From positions 1 through 5,930 of the forward strand of contig JAEDGE010000117.1 in NCBI GenBank assembly GCA_016297675.1: DNA of 5,930 nt. Reading direction: 5' to 3'. Positions 5,810 to 5,930 of this stretch are shown in pieces. The position numbers were made by a program, and so were the translations under genes. Every line of letters starts with the position of its first letter. The stretch's first letter is position 1. Below the pieces are notes generated by a model. That model made no database searches, had not been told where the DNA came from, and saw only the letters and a program-made list of their open reading frames with translations. The DNA is from Oscillospiraceae bacterium (GTDB lineage Bacteria > Bacillota > Clostridia > Oscillospirales > Ruminococcaceae).

Positions 5810-5836
5810 GGTTCAGAACAGGTTTTCCTAAGAACC
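5810..5836. repeat. Weak interrupted inverted repeat
   Basis: GGTTC (5810-5814) pairs with GAACC (5832-5836), and AGG (5820-5822) with CCT (5827-5829), around TTTT, with unpaired bases between the two stems. On the minus strand it lies about 20 bases after a TGA at 5859-5857 and is followed further on by T-rich DNA. It might be a poor terminator for the partial gene at the right edge, but it is too imperfect to be sure. Confidence 0.25.
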
Positions 5837-5856
5837 TATTCTGTATTCCCTCTAAA

Positions 5857-5930
5857 TCAAACGGTCTGATCATCCGCTTGACCATAGTCGCCTGCGGCGT
5901 GCAGCCGTTTCCCACCCTTGAGGGCATCCA
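5857..5930 (-). CDS. Possible 3' end of an unidentified minus-strand gene
   Basis: One minus-strand frame is open from the right edge for at least 23 codons to a TGA at 5859-5857, ending G-D-Y-G-Q-A-D-D-Q-T-V. The DNA from about 5870 to 5930 is clearly more GC-rich than the AT-rich stretch before it, which suggests a different origin or coding constraint. The fragment is not recognised and is too short to prove coding. A second minus-strand frame is also open over the same bases (down to 5721), so the frame choice is uncertain. Confidence 0.3.
   Translation of the reverse strand, partial: DALKGGKRLHAAGDYGQADDQTV

Overview
The window looks like a chromosomal segment of an anaerobic gut or rumen Firmicute, most likely Ruminococcus or a close relative in the Oscillospiraceae. 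The main evidence is a secreted subtilisin-like protease with a C-terminal type I dockerin; its two Ca-binding repeats carry a V-E-D-A-V motif. AT-rich intergenic DNA, strong AGGAGG ribosome sites and a Gram-positive style signal peptide agree with this. The species assignment is inference; no rRNA or other marker gene is present.

Layout: (1) Positions 1-950, plus strand, hold the 3' part of a gene for an unrecognised protein with two Asp-rich DxDxDG/DFDGDG motifs; its start lies outside the window. (2) Positions 951-1216 separate two convergent genes. They hold a strong, probably bidirectional intrinsic terminator (984-1025), followed by a compact 169-bp imperfect palindrome (1028-1196). The palindrome has 21-bp terminal inverted repeats and TA at both ends, and resembles a MITE. 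(3) Positions 1217-4591, minus strand, encode a complete 1124-residue secreted multidomain subtilase: signal peptide, propeptide, catalytic domain split by an inserted domain of about 200 residues, IPT/TIG-like domain, propeller-like region, dockerin. (4) Positions 4592-4824 are its AT-rich leader and promoter region, with an extended -10 box. (5) Positions 4825-5643, minus strand, encode a zinc-ribbon, single-pass membrane protein with a TPM-like extracytoplasmic domain. (6) Positions 5644-5930 hold a hairpin next to the start of that gene, a weak inverted repeat, and possibly the 3' end of another minus-strand gene.

The two complete genes lie on the same strand but are separated by 233 bp with an apparent promoter, so they are probably transcribed separately. 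The protease would be exported and docked, through a cohesin encoded elsewhere, to a cellulosome- or amylosome-like scaffold or to the cell surface. No pathway linking the genes can be shown from the window. The most unusual items are the palindromic element inside the probable 3' UTR of the protease and the domain inserted just before the catalytic serine of the protease.
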